Assembly: GCF_019720915.1 (NCBI RefSeq)
Contig: NZ_JAHKSI010000002.1
Coordinates: forward strand, 372,001-436,000
Length of the DNA stretch: 64,000 nucleotides
Source of the DNA: Alkalihalobacillus sp. TS-13
GTDB taxonomy: Bacteria; Bacillota; Bacilli; Bacillales; Fictibacillaceae
Direction: 5' to 3'
Shown: piece by piece, positions 26,754 through 40,181 of the stretch
How the letters are laid out: each line of letters begins with the position of its first letter
Numbering within the stretch: position 1 is the stretch's first letter
Translations under genes and position numbers: made by a program
The notes under the pieces: generated by a model
Database searches by the model: none
What the model was told of the DNA's origin: nothing
What the model saw: the letters and a program-made list of their open reading frames with translations, nothing else

Positions 26754-28883
26754 CTATAATTCTACTCTTTCTTGCTTCTGCAATATTTTCTGATACTTGC
26801 GGCTTACGGCTGATTGACTGATATCCAACGCTTTTGCCGCTTTGGTAGTTGTTTTGTATTTTTTCATAGCGAGTATGATCAGTTGTTCCTCCAAGTGTTC
26901 ACGTGCTTCCTGGAGGGGAAGAATCCCTGTAATCATCGGTTTCACTTTCTTGGATTCACCGAACCTCAGTGACTGGTTGACGAAGTCAGCACTGATCACA
27001 TGATCATCAGCGGTCACTACGAGTCTCTCGATAAGATTCTGTAGTTCCCTGATGTTACCCGGCCAATCATATACTTCTAATAGATTGAGTGCTTCTGGTG
27101 ATAGATGATAGTTCTTGTCATATTTTTCGTTCAACTGCTGGATGAAATGGAAAGCCAGCAGCGGAACATCCTCCGGTCTTTCACGTAATGGAGGGATCTG
27201 GATCGGAATGACATTGATCCTGTAGAATAGATCTTCGCGGAATGCACCGTTCTCTACCATTTTTTCCAAATTACGATTCGTAGCAGCAATGATCTGCACA
27301 TCGATCGGTATGGATTTAGTACTCCCGACTGGAGTGACTTCCTTTTCTTGCAGCACCCTCAACAGCTTCACCTGAAGACGTGATGGAAGTTCACTGATTT
27401 CATCAAGGAACAGAACGCCTTGATCCGCTTGTTCGAAATATCCGACTTTTCCTTTGGCATCTGCCCCTGTAAAAGCACCTTTCGTATACCCGAAGAGTTC
27501 GCTTTCGAGCAAGTCCTCTGGAATAGCTCCGCAATTGAGGGTAAGAAATGGCTTTTCTCTGCGGTTACCTTCCCGATGGATCGTTTTCGCGATCAATTCC
27601 TTGCCCACGCCTGATTCCCCTAATATGAGGACCGTTGAATCGAAATCGGCGAGTTTCTTCGTCCTGTTGATTACCTGTTCCATCTTGGAGCTGCAATAAA
27701 TGATTTTATTAGAAAAATCATCCTTATTCTTCAGCTTTTCCAGCTCTTCTTTATAGTTCTTGGATAGTCGTTTCGTTTCCCTCAGTTCAGATTTCAATTT
27801 CTTCGTTTCCGTGATATCCCGTGATGCGATGATGATCCGGTGGATTCCTCCCTCTTCATTGAAGATAGGGTTCGCTACCGCCAGTACACTCTTACCTGAT
27901 GGGGTCTGCTGTACGATAGAGACCTTTTTCTCTTTATCAAGTACCAGCCTTGCGACAGAAGGACTGAAAATCCCTTTCTCTTCAAATTCCAGTAGGTTCT
28001 TACCGACAAGCTCTTCCAGGTTGTCCACCCCCCAGAAATCAGGGATGAAATTCTCACTGTGACGCAGGAGCTCCCCATTTTTATTGACGACAAGAATTTC
28101 ATCATACATGGTTGCCAGGATGGCATTCAGATCTGTGTTCAAGTCTTTAACATATTCGATCTCCATCGCCATTTCTTCTACCATCGGCAAGTCCTGGACA
28201 ATGATGATCATACCGTCTACTTGTTTTTTTTCATTCAGTATAGGGCTGTAATCCACCAAAACGCCCATTTCATCGGTGATATGGATCTGGTTGAGCAATG
28301 TTTCTCCTGTAGAAAAAGCTTTATCGATATGCTTCTGGTTGAACGTCTCACCCGCTGGAAGGTTGATAATTTGCTGGTAGGTTGACTTGATCATTTTCAA
28401 CCCAGATTCGTTACAATTGACAATCTTTTTATCGCTATCGATGACGAAGACGCCCATCGGTATAGATGAAAGCATGACTTTCAGTAGATTGATATTTTGA
28501 TTATCCTGACGGAATAGTTCTACAAGGGCATCCTCTCTCCGGATGTAACCAATTAATTCATCTTCTTCGTCCTTAATCAGAGTGATATGCTCACCGAGAA
28601 CCTGGAAAATGAATGGCAGGGAAATCGGCTTCCCTTGCTTCCATTCTCCTACATTCGTAATCGGGATGGCATGAACTTTGAGAATCTCTATTGACAGCTC
28701 AACATCTTTTCCTTCAGCACTGTATAGATCATCCATATAAACATAGGCATATAACTCGTCATCCTTTGAAAGGAACACAAAGGGCTGGTTTATATTCTTT
28801 AAAGACTTTTTGATTTCGTTTTCTGTGGACTTGATCGATAAGCATGTAATAGGGCTCAGTTTATTTGTGATTGTATGATTCAT
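26754..28883 (-). CDS. Sigma-54-dependent transcriptional activator (PAS, AAA+, Fis-type HTH)
   Basis: This 709-residue enhancer-binding protein has an N-terminal CBS-like sensory region (about 1-125) and two PAS-type domains (about 135-235 and 245-360). The AAA+ domain carries Walker A GESGVGKE (422-429) and the sigma-54 contact loop GAFTGA (469-474), and a C-terminal helix-turn-helix reads AAKALDISQSAVSRK. GGAAGGAG lies eight bases before the ATG at 28883. It very likely activates the two -24/-12 promoters in this region, at 26310 and 30801. The sensed signal is unknown; the CBS and PAS regions suggest a small ligand. Confidence 0.92.
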   Translation of the reverse strand: MNHTITNKLSPITCLSIKSTENEIKKSLKNINQPFVFLSKDDELYAYVYMDDLYSAEGKDVELSIEILKVHAIPITNVGEWKQGKPISLPFIFQVLGEHITLIKDEEDELIGYIRREDALVELFRQDNQNINLLKVMLSSIPMGVFVIDSDKKIVNCNESGLKMIKSTYQQIINLPAGETFNQKHIDKAFSTGETLLNQIHITDEMGVLVDYSPILNEKKQVDGMIIIVQDLPMVEEMAMEIEYVKDLNTDLNAILATMYDEILVVNKNGELLRHSENFIPDFWGVDNLEELVGKNLLEFEEKGIFSPSVARLVLDKEKKVSIVQQTPSGKSVLAVANPIFNEEGGIHRIIIASRDITETKKLKSELRETKRLSKNYKEELEKLKNKDDFSNKIIYCSSKMEQVINRTKKLADFDSTVLILGESGVGKELIAKTIHREGNRREKPFLTLNCGAIPEDLLESELFGYTKGAFTGADAKGKVGYFEQADQGVLFLDEISELPSRLQVKLLRVLQEKEVTPVGSTKSIPIDVQIIAATNRNLEKMVENGAFREDLFYRINVIPIQIPPLRERPEDVPLLAFHFIQQLNEKYDKNYHLSPEALNLLEVYDWPGNIRELQNLIERLVVTADDHVISADFVNQSLRFGESKKVKPMITGILPLQEAREHLEEQLIILAMKKYKTTTKAAKALDISQSAVSRKYQKILQKQERVEL

Positions 28884-28923
28884 TCGGCTGACTCCTTCCC
28901 AAGATGACTGCATCTAAGGATAC

Positions 28924-28932
28924 ATTATATCA
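28924..28932 (-). promoter_or_regulatory. Extended -10 promoter of the regulator gene
   Basis: On the minus strand TGATATAAT (extended -10, TATAAT exact) lies about 40 bases before the start codon. This gives the activator a sigma-A promoter independent of the upstream transporter genes. Confidence 0.55.
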
Positions 28933-28990
28933 AATATAATCATTTTTCGGAAAATTAGGTTTTCTCCTTGTTCAACTGGCCCTTTAGGAA

Positions 28991-29242
28991 TCAATCACTT
29001 CCACCCACAACCAGATCCTCTGCTATATAAGCCATTACCATCCCCGAGACGACTTCTTCGCCTTCGCTCACTTCCAACGATTTGACGGAACCGCTAAGAC
29101 CAACTGAAATGGTTTCACGAATTCCTTCAACAGTACGGATTTTAAAAAGTGAATCCCATTCATAAATCCTTCCGTTTTCTTTTATATGAACTTCTTCAAT
29201 CACCCCATTATAAGGACTTGTGATCATCTCAACATAGTTCAA
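28991..29242 (-). CDS. Small lipoyl/biotinyl-fold protein lacking the modification lysine
   Basis: This 83-residue protein shows the two half-barrels of a biotinyl/lipoyl domain (ITSPYNGVIEEVHIKENG and GLSGSVKSLEVSEGEEV). At the tight turn, where MKM or DKA would place the modified lysine, it reads RTVEGIRE, so it cannot be biotinylated or lipoylated in the usual way. The start is read as TTG at 29242, behind GGGAGAG; the more upstream TTG at 29281 has no ribosome site. It follows the NhaC-type transporter gene by 45 bases and probably acts with it. Confidence 0.65.
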   Translation of the reverse strand: MNYVEMITSPYNGVIEEVHIKENGRIYEWDSLFKIRTVEGIRETISVGLSGSVKSLEVSEGEEVVSGMVMAYIAEDLVVGGSD

Positions 29243-29287
29243 TTTTATCTCTCCCTTCCCTATATGAAGTAATCGTAACAATTCTTT

Positions 29288-30736
29288 TTAAGCTTCCGCA
29301 CGCTTCTTCTCCGAAAATTCCAGATTCATTTTTGTCGATTCGGATTTTTCAGGCAAGTACTCGATCTTGAAATTGAGATATCCGTAAATGACCGCGATGA
29401 TTGGGCTTAGGATACATAAAAATGCAAATGGTGCATAACTAAGGGCCGATACACCAAGTGTTGCGAACATGAAGGCCCCGCATGTATTCCAAGGTACAAG
29501 CGGTGATGTCATCGTGCCAGCATCTTCAAGCGTTCTGGATAAATTTTTCGGATGCAGGTTCCGGTCCTCGTAAGCCTTCGAATACATCCTCCCCGGCAAG
29601 ATGATGGATAAATATTGATCACATGCGATGATGTTAGCAGCGATACAGGTGGCAACAGTCGTTGCAATTAAGCTTCCCGTCTTTCTTGCAAAGGACAGCA
29701 ACGCTACTACAATAGCTTCCAAAATACCTGCTTTTTCTAATATTCCTCCGAAAGACATGGCAATCAGGATTAAAGCTACAGTGTACATCATACTTTCCAT
29801 CCCGCCATTGTTTAGCAGGTTGTCCACTACTTCAATACCAACATCTTTCGAGAATCCATAATACATGACGTTGAGTGCATCTCCTATAGCCATGCCTTGG
29901 AATCCGATTGCAAATAAAACTCCGATGACGGCTCCAATCGTAAGACCCGGGATGGCAGGCATTTTGAAAACCATCATCACAATGACTGCTGCCGGTGCCA
30001 GCAATAACCATGGAGAAATATTAAAAATATTACCCAGTTGGTTTTGAAGAGCTTGTACTTCTGAAATACTGGATCCACTTTCAGTGAAACGCAAACCGAT
30101 GAAAGTGTAAATGATCAACGAGATGAGCAGTGCAGGTATAGTCGTATACATCATATGCTTGATATGTTCAAAAAGATCGGCACCTGTGATTCCAGGGGCC
30201 ATGTTTGTCGTTTCAGATAACGGGGAAACCTTATCACCAAAATAAACTCCTGAGATGACTGCACCGGCGACCATTGCCAAGTCTACTCCCAGCCCCTGGC
30301 CAATTCCCATGATGGCAATTCCAATCGTACCTGCTGCAGTCCAGGCATTCCCCGATGCCAAAGCTACAACACATGAAATGGCACAGGCAGACACAAGAAA
30401 ATATTGTGGTGACAATAGATCCAATCCATAATAAATCATCGTTGGAACAATTCCGGCTGCAATCCAGGATCCAATGATCGCCCCGATAATGAGCAAAATC
30501 ATGACTGCCTGTAAAGACAAACGGATCGTATTTAGGAAAGACGTTTCAATATCATTCCAGGAATGGCCCAGCCATAAAGCAACGATAGTAGCGACGACCC
30601 CGCTCAGTAACAACGGAATGTGCGGATCGAGTTCGAACCTGGAAATCCCGAAATATAAGGACACAATCATGAAAACGATCGGGATCATGGCTACTTTTAA
30701 TGACGGTCTTTTAACTACCTTCTTGTTTTCGTTCAA
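29288..30736 (-). CDS. NhaC-family Na+-coupled antiporter/transporter
   Basis: A 482-residue membrane protein with about eleven to twelve helices and NhaC-family features: GDKVSPLSETTNMAPG, SCVVALASGNAWTAAGTIG and PLVPWNTCGAFM. The family includes Na+/H+ antiporters and the malate/lactate antiporter MleN, so an organic substrate is possible. It starts with TTG at 30736 behind GAGGGG and is driven by a sigma-54 promoter of the same type as the aminotransferase operon, which suggests it moves a substrate or product of that pathway (inference). Confidence 0.88.
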   Translation of the reverse strand: MNENKKVVKRPSLKVAMIPIVFMIVSLYFGISRFELDPHIPLLLSGVVATIVALWLGHSWNDIETSFLNTIRLSLQAVMILLIIGAIIGSWIAAGIVPTMIYYGLDLLSPQYFLVSACAISCVVALASGNAWTAAGTIGIAIMGIGQGLGVDLAMVAGAVISGVYFGDKVSPLSETTNMAPGITGADLFEHIKHMMYTTIPALLISLIIYTFIGLRFTESGSSISEVQALQNQLGNIFNISPWLLLAPAAVIVMMVFKMPAIPGLTIGAVIGVLFAIGFQGMAIGDALNVMYYGFSKDVGIEVVDNLLNNGGMESMMYTVALILIAMSFGGILEKAGILEAIVVALLSFARKTGSLIATTVATCIAANIIACDQYLSIILPGRMYSKAYEDRNLHPKNLSRTLEDAGTMTSPLVPWNTCGAFMFATLGVSALSYAPFAFLCILSPIIAVIYGYLNFKIEYLPEKSESTKMNLEFSEKKRAEA

Positions 30737-30800
30737 AATAATCCCCTCTCTATATAACGTATTTTAGCCGATTTGCATATCCAGCCGGCTACACTTTAAA

Positions 30801-30820
30801 TATGCAAGTTTCATGCCAAC
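30801..30820 (-). promoter_or_regulatory. Sigma-54 (-24/-12) promoter of the nhaC-type operon
   Basis: On the minus strand TTGGCATG-AAAC-TTGCAT matches the -24/-12 consensus with correct spacing, about 65 bases before the TTG start. Its -12 half is also one arm of an inverted repeat, TTGCATAT (30773) with ATATGCAA (30800). A weak TTGCATA half-site at about 30883 is placed like the palindrome at the other promoter. The remaining sequence to 31035 shows no gene. Confidence 0.85.
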
Positions 30821-31035
30821 GCATTATTTTTTGATTTATTCGGACAATTCAGATTTCAGATAGAGGTGATTACCCACTTTTGCATAGATTATTTGTTTTT
30901 TCATAATCATTCGACACATTCTGTACTTCTTTAACCTTACATTAAAAAGGGAGGGGATTGTATGGATGATACTTCCATTCGAACCGGAAGGGGGAGTGAA
31001 TTTCATAGATATCAACAAACTAACAAAGCCAATTA

Positions 31036-31065
31036 AAAAGATGACCTGCCGGAGCAAGCCATCTT
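31036..31065 (-). terminator. Terminator of the S8 protease gene
   Basis: AAGATG...CATCTT with an inner CTTGC/GCAGG pairing lies 13 bases after the stop; the minus strand continues TTTTTAATT. Confidence 0.75.
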
Positions 31066-31077
31066 GTGTTACTAGTC

Positions 31078-32802
31078 TTATTGATTTGAAGTCAGGTTCA
31101 GACCATTCGTCCCTGCGCTCAAGTCTAAGTAGTATGATCCGTCTCCAGAATATGAGGACACTTTTAACGTATATGTCCCTGTGGCAGTCGGATTGAACGT
31201 GAGAGTTTCTTGACGTTCAGTACCTTCTGCTTTTGCAACCTGTTGGCCTGATGGATTGTACAGATACACGTCAAAGTCTGGCTCACTTCCCCACCATAAA
31301 AAGCCTGGCTGCCAATCCGGGATGATCAATGTTACTGCCGCAGGGTAATCGGTATTGTCAACAGTGAATTGATACGTATCTGCTGCACCAGATCCACCTA
31401 GAGAATTCTGTTCAGCAAAATGATTAGGCTTTGCAATGTTTGTTCCTGATAGATTGCCAGCATCGCTGATTGCTGCAAAACCATCCAGGAAACCATGTCC
31501 ATAATCGACGTCTATACCAGATGGTCCCCAGTCTTCTGCTGTATCAGCAATGATATTTTTCACCTGATTCGGAGTAAGTGAAGGATTCGCTTCAAGCATC
31601 AATGCAATTGTACCGGCAGTGAACGGAGTCGCCATACTGGTTCCTGAATAGGTTACATAACCACTACCGCTGTTCGCCTCTGCAGCCGTCAGGTTATACC
31701 CTGGTGCAACGACATCAGGCTTGATGCGTCCGTCAGCAGTTTCTCCACGGCTTGAAAAATAAGCCAGGAAAAAGCCGCCTTCTCCAAGGTCAGCACCAGC
31801 ACCTACCGTGATGACTTTCTCTGCTGCACCTGGTGATCCGATTGTTTTTTTACTGGGTCCTGCATTCCCTGCAGCAACCGTTACTGCTAGTCCAGCATCA
31901 ACTGCATTATTGACTGCCTGGGAAGTCGAATCTGTACCATCCGAGCTCGCGGATGTTCCTAGGCTCAAGCTCAATACTTCAATGCCGTAAACGTCTTTAT
32001 TTTCTACTGCCCACTCGATTCCAGCTGTTACATTACTCATACTCCCACTGCCCTGGCTGTCCAATACTTTGACACCAACTAATGCAGCCCCTGGAGCCAC
32101 GCCTTTATGCGTTGGGTTTCCATCTCCATCGCCAGCTACCGTACTTGCCACATGTGTTCCATGACCCTGGTCGTCATAAGGGGCCGTACGGTTATTGACA
32201 AGGTCTTTCCAACCGATGACCTTTCCTTCATCGAGATCGACGTGGCTTGCATCGATTCCTGTATCGATGACGGCTACCACCTGGTCATCCTTTGAATACG
32301 AATTGACATTTCCATCGCCATCTCCCGTCAATCCGTAATCTGCTCTAGCTTTTTCAGTACCGAACCATGTATTTGCCGTTCCATTGAACGCTTTTACAGG
32401 GGCATCATATTCAACCGATTTGACGAAAGGGATTCTTTCAAGCTGCTCGATCTGCTTTTTCGTCAAAGTGGCTGCTACACCGTTTACAGCTTTGTCGAAT
32501 TTGAATTTTGTTTCGAATTTGCCGACTTTGTTCAATATCGCTTTGTGAGCCTTTTGATTAGCCATTGATTCATCGAACTGGATGATAACCTCAACCTTAT
32601 CTGTAGCCTTCTTTTCTGTAAGCATTGCCTCTAGATTGTCGAAAAGTTTGTTATCGTTTTTGTTGACCATTGCGGGGGCAAAATCAGGATTTTTCGCTTG
32701 TTGGAGCTTTTTCTCTGCTTCTGCTCCACTTGCACCTCCTAAGGATGTAAATATCATACTTGTTGCTAAAACTGCTGATGCGACGACATGTTTCTTTTTC
32801 AT
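31078..32802 (-). CDS. Secreted subtilisin-like (S8) serine protease with PPC domain
   Basis: This 574-residue preproenzyme has a signal peptide (to about residue 27), an inhibitor I9-type propeptide (about 68-138) and an S8 catalytic domain with D180 (VIDTGID), H214 (GHGTHVAS), oxyanion N313 (AAGNAGP) and S389 (GTSMATP). A C-terminal pre-peptidase (PPC) beta-sandwich (about 455-565: YQFTVDN, DFDVYLYNP, GTYTLKVSS) follows. It is predicted to be released outside the cell to digest protein, supplying amino acids to the nearby catabolic genes. GAGGAAAGGGA precedes the ATG. It is monocistronic. Confidence 0.93.
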   Translation of the reverse strand: MKKKHVVASAVLATSMIFTSLGGASGAEAEKKLQQAKNPDFAPAMVNKNDNKLFDNLEAMLTEKKATDKVEVIIQFDESMANQKAHKAILNKVGKFETKFKFDKAVNGVAATLTKKQIEQLERIPFVKSVEYDAPVKAFNGTANTWFGTEKARADYGLTGDGDGNVNSYSKDDQVVAVIDTGIDASHVDLDEGKVIGWKDLVNNRTAPYDDQGHGTHVASTVAGDGDGNPTHKGVAPGAALVGVKVLDSQGSGSMSNVTAGIEWAVENKDVYGIEVLSLSLGTSASSDGTDSTSQAVNNAVDAGLAVTVAAGNAGPSKKTIGSPGAAEKVITVGAGADLGEGGFFLAYFSSRGETADGRIKPDVVAPGYNLTAAEANSGSGYVTYSGTSMATPFTAGTIALMLEANPSLTPNQVKNIIADTAEDWGPSGIDVDYGHGFLDGFAAISDAGNLSGTNIAKPNHFAEQNSLGGSGAADTYQFTVDNTDYPAAVTLIIPDWQPGFLWWGSEPDFDVYLYNPSGQQVAKAEGTERQETLTFNPTATGTYTLKVSSYSGDGSYYLDLSAGTNGLNLTSNQ

Positions 32803-33069
32803 TCCCTTTCCTCCCTCGATTTTCGTTACATTTTGGAAATTTTTTGATATTTCTGTAGTTTAATCGTATTACATTTGACCTAGGATATAATGAGGAATAA
32901 GTGGGGTTTAACCATTTTTCAAAACTATGTAAAATGTAGGATTTATTTCAATCACTCTATTTCAAGAACAGGCAGGACCCACCTATTCAGGAAAGTGTTT
33001 ATCTTTTTATATGATGGGAAAAGATTGATATACTTTATATAGCCAAACATTTTATAGGAGGTTTTCTAT

Positions 33070-34449
33070 ATGGCAAGCCAGACCGGTTCAATTGTCCAGC
33101 ACTCTTTAGATGCATTATTGGAGGACGAGACCTTTTTACCAGATTTGAAAGAGCAGGATCGACAACAAGCTTTCACTTCTCTTACGGCGATTCTTTCAAC
33201 ACCGAATCATATACATAAGTCGTTTCTACGTATTGCGTTAGAGAATGGGAAAGTGGTGCGGATCCCATCATTTCGTGTCCAACACAACAATACATTGGGC
33301 CCTTATAAAGGTGGGATCCGGTTTCATGAGTCTGTCAATGAAGATGAAGTCACGAACCTTGCTTCACTCATGACCTTGAAGAACGCCCTTCATGAAGTCC
33401 CCTTCGGCGGTGGAAAGGGCGGGGTCGTCCTTAATCCAAGAAATTATTCAGTCATAGAACTGCATCAAATCTGTAAAAAATATGTTCATTATTTCAGTGA
33501 CATTTTAGGTCCGGATAAGGATATCCCAGCACCAGACATGGGGACGGGCGATCGTGAAATGGATTGGATGATGGCTGAGTATAAGAGCATCCGGCCTGGT
33601 GCGACCTACCGGGGAAGTTTTACCGGAAAAAGTATCATCAATGGTGGTTCCCTTGGAAGAAGAGAAGCAACGGGTAAAGGTGTCTATTTCACCTACCGTT
33701 ACATGATGTCGGATTTCCTGAATGAAAACAGGGAATGGCTTGATGCCCAAGAGAACCCTTTTGCACAAACTGCATTGGATCAGGATGGAAAACCTTTGAA
33801 GATGGCCGTACAGGGATTCGGGAATGTCGGATCAGTTGCTGCTCTTGAGGCTTATCGATGCTCATATTTGAATAACAAAATCGTAGCCGTTAGTGATCGG
33901 AACGTAACGTTGTATAATCCTGAAGGTCTTGATATTCCAGCACTTGTCGAATTTACCGATAAAAATGAGGGAGATCTGCCGACTACTGAAGCAGAGTTGA
34001 ATGGGCTGGAAATGAAAGCGGATATCCTCGACCGAGAAAAGGTGCTCTATCTTGATGTTGATGTCTTAGTCCTGGCAGCACTCGAGGATCAGATCCATAA
34101 AGACAATGTGGAACAGGTTAAAGCGAAGATTGTCGTTGAAGGCGCCAACGCCCCTGTTACGGGTGAAGCCGATGAATATTTAGCTGACAATGGCGTCATC
34201 ATTGTCCCTGATATCCTTGCAAATGCTGGAGGAGTGATTGTATCCTATTTTGAATGGCTTCAAGGCCGCGAAACACAGTTCTATAGTGAAGAGCAGGTGT
34301 ACGATATGCTCTTTGAAAAAATGCAATCAACGATGGATACCATTTTGCCGCAATTTTTCGGAGATCCTTTCCCACTCAGGCAAAATTGCTACATCCACGC
34401 CGTCATGAAGCTATCTACGGTACTGTTCCGACAAGGGAAGTTGTATTGA
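33070..34449 (+). CDS. Glu/Leu/Phe/Val-family dehydrogenase (glutamate dehydrogenase type)
   Basis: This 459-residue amino acid dehydrogenase has the substrate loop GPYKGGIRFH, the catalytic Lys in PFGGGKGG, the PAPDMGTG segment and a Rossmann motif GFGNVGS. It is longer than B. subtilis GudB/RocG (about 425), with extra sequence around residues 215-240 and a longer C-terminus. It probably deaminates glutamate to 2-oxoglutarate. Its position convergent with the hut operon, whose product is glutamate, fits this. AGGAGG precedes the ATG; the 267-bp upstream region holds its promoter, not clearly identified. Confidence 0.88.
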   Translation: MASQTGSIVQHSLDALLEDETFLPDLKEQDRQQAFTSLTAILSTPNHIHKSFLRIALENGKVVRIPSFRVQHNNTLGPYKGGIRFHESVNEDEVTNLASLMTLKNALHEVPFGGGKGGVVLNPRNYSVIELHQICKKYVHYFSDILGPDKDIPAPDMGTGDREMDWMMAEYKSIRPGATYRGSFTGKSIINGGSLGRREATGKGVYFTYRYMMSDFLNENREWLDAQENPFAQTALDQDGKPLKMAVQGFGNVGSVAALEAYRCSYLNNKIVAVSDRNVTLYNPEGLDIPALVEFTDKNEGDLPTTEAELNGLEMKADILDREKVLYLDVDVLVLAALEDQIHKDNVEQVKAKIVVEGANAPVTGEADEYLADNGVIIVPDILANAGGVIVSYFEWLQGRETQFYSEEQVYDMLFEKMQSTMDTILPQFFGDPFPLRQNCYIHAVMKLSTVLFRQGKLY

Positions 34450-34511
34450 TCGGGGTACCGGAGAAAGCGATCTTTTAAACTGAGTAATTATCTTTAACTT
34501 CGAACAAAACG

Positions 34512-34541
34512 AAGGGAGTGATCATTTTTGATCACTCCCTT
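34512..34541. terminator. Bidirectional terminator between dehydrogenase and hutG
   Basis: AAGGGAGTGATCA and TGATCACTCCCTT form a perfect 13-bp stem with a TTTT loop. It ends both convergent units. Confidence 0.92.
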
Positions 34542-34545
34542 TATC

Positions 34546-38433
<3,888 letters not shown>

Positions 38434-38456
38434 CTTAAAACCCTCCATTTCGGAAT

Positions 38457-39962
38457 TTATTGTTCGATTAAAATGCCCAACCATTTGGCTTCCTTCAAAT
38501 CCTGTGACAACTTTTCGATGTCTTTGGCGAAAACACGGTCTCCGGTAATACTCGGGGCGATTCCTCTCCCCCGGTCAAGTGCTTTCCGAGTCCGCTGCGC
38601 CATCCTTTCAACTCCTCTAAATTCAACCGCTTGCATCGCGCAAAACCATTCGATCGCAAGTACATTCCGCGTGTTTTGGATTACCTGGTATGCGTGGCGT
38701 GAACCGATCGTTCCCATGCTTACGTGATCTTCTTGGTTTGCAGACGAAGGAATCGAGTCCACGCTTGCTGGGTGTGCTAGCGTTTTATTTTCTGAAACAA
38801 GTGAAGCAGCCGCATATTGGAGGATCATCGCACCTGATTCCACTCCAGGATCCGCCGATAAGAACGCCGGGAGATCATTCAGCTGTGGATTGACCATCCT
38901 CTCGATCCGGCGCTCGGAAATGTTCGCAAGTTCAGCTATGGCTATGCTTAATAAATCCATGGCGATCGCAATCGGCTGTCCGTGGAAATTCCCCCCAGAT
39001 ATCACTTTGTTCCCATAATCAAAAATCAGGGGATTATCCGTTGCAGCATTGATTTCAATCTCTAGTTTTTCTTTTACATAGTTCAACGCCTGCCAAGTGG
39101 CGCCATGGACTTGCGGAATACATCTCAATGAATAGGCGTCCTGGACCCTCACTTCGCCTTGCTTTGTCGAAAGCTCGCTTTGTTTGATATACATCCTGAT
39201 CCGCTGTGCGACACCGACCTGTTCGGGATACCCTCTCGCCTGATGGATCTCCTCTTCAAACGCATCTGTAATTCCTCTCAACCCTTCTAATGTGATTGCT
39301 GCAATCAGTTCACTTTGATAGGCAAGTTTTTCTGCCTCAAGATAAGCGACTACTCCCATGGCGGTCATCGCTTGTGTCCCGTTGATCAAGGCGAGACCTT
39401 CCTTCGCACTCAACACAAGCGGGGTCAGGTTTTCCCTTTGTAATGCTTCTTCTCCGCTCACCCTTTTTCCTTTATAAAAAGCTTCTCCTTCACCGATAAG
39501 TACAAGCGCCAAATGTGATAATGGTGCAAGATCGCCGCTTGCTCCCAGCGAGCCTTGCTGTGGAACGATTGGATGGATCCCACTATTGATGCAGTCAATC
39601 AATAAATTGATGACTTCAACACGGACCCCGGAATAGCCCTTCAATAAAGCGTTCGTCCTTAAAAGGAGCATCGCCCTGCTGACGACCTCTGGAAATGGCT
39701 CTCCCACTCCACAGGCATGACTTCTGATCAAATTGAGTTGAAGTGCTTCAACCTGTGACTGATCGATCCACACATCACTCATTTTGCCGAAGCCGGTCGT
39801 GATTCCATAGACAACTTCATTATTGGACACGATCTTTTCGACTGATTTACGGCTCACTTTAACATTCTCCATACTCTCGGCTGATGCTTGAACCTGTTCC
39901 TCTTCAAATAACACGTGATAGATTTCTTTTAATGTCAACGTATTCCCTGTTAATGTGATCAT
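38457..39962 (-). CDS. hutH: Histidine ammonia-lyase
   Basis: This 501-residue enzyme removes ammonia from histidine to give urocanate. The Ala141-Ser142-Gly143 triad in [10 protein letters not shown] forms the MIO electrophile, and the substrate-site stretches [16 protein letters not shown] and QDAYSLRC-type sequence are present. GGGGGAG precedes the ATG. It is the first gene of hutHUIG; the leader upstream contains an intrinsic terminator, so entry of RNA polymerase into this gene is probably controlled by antitermination. Confidence 0.96.
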   Translation of the reverse strand: MITLTGNTLTLKEIYHVLFEEEQVQASAESMENVKVSRKSVEKIVSNNEVVYGITTGFGKMSDVWIDQSQVEALQLNLIRSHACGVGEPFPEVVSRAMLLLRTNALLKGYSGVRVEVINLLIDCINSGIHPIVPQQGSLGASGDLAPLSHLALVLIGEGEAFYKGKRVSGEEALQRENLTPLVLSAKEGLALINGTQAMTAMGVVAYLEAEKLAYQSELIAAITLEGLRGITDAFEEEIHQARGYPEQVGVAQRIRMYIKQSELSTKQGEVRVQDAYSLRCIPQVHGATWQALNYVKEKLEIEINAATDNPLIFDYGNKVISGGNFHGQPIAIAMDLLSIAIAELANISERRIERMVNPQLNDLPAFLSADPGVESGAMILQYAAASLVSENKTLAHPASVDSIPSSANQEDHVSMGTIGSRHAYQVIQNTRNVLAIEWFCAMQAVEFRGVERMAQRTRKALDRGRGIAPSITGDRVFAKDIEKLSQDLKEAKWLGILIEQ

Positions 39963-40014
39963 TTAATCTCCCCCTTCCTATTGCACTACCAATTTAGCGA
40001 GATAAAATCCAATC

Positions 40015-40055
40015 AAAAAAGCCGCTGATACGATTTTTCAATCGATCAACGGCTT
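40015..40055 (-). terminator. Leader terminator (attenuator) before hutH
   Basis: On the minus strand AAGCCG-TTGATCGATT...AATCGTATCAGCGGC is followed by TTTTTTGATT, a full intrinsic terminator between the hut promoter and the hutH ribosome site. Just before it TTCCT and AGGAA can pair as a competing structure. B. subtilis HutP acts at a terminator upstream of hutH in the same way, but no hutP is visible here. Confidence 0.85.
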
Positions 40056-40151
40056 CCTGCATTTTATAGGAATTTGAATTCGATGCAAAATTAAATCTCG
40101 CATTTTGGCCAACTTCTTTCATAATTTTCTTAATTCAATAATAATATTTTT

Positions 40152-40181
40152 AGTGTAAACGGTTTCTCGTTCCTTTGTCAA
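40152..40181 (-). promoter_or_regulatory. hut promoter with overlapping cre site
   Basis: On the minus strand TTGACA (40176-40181), an 18-nt spacer and TACACT (40152-40157) form a sigma-A promoter. AGAAACCGTTTACA (40154-40167) matches the CcpA cre consensus except at the first base and covers the -10, so glucose repression is expected. The transcription start would be near 40145, giving a leader of about 180 nt. Confidence 0.75.

Noticed and set aside
30836-31057. 73-codon minus-strand frame upstream of the NhaC-type gene
   Set aside because: It overlaps the activator-site region and the protease terminator, and has no ribosome site.
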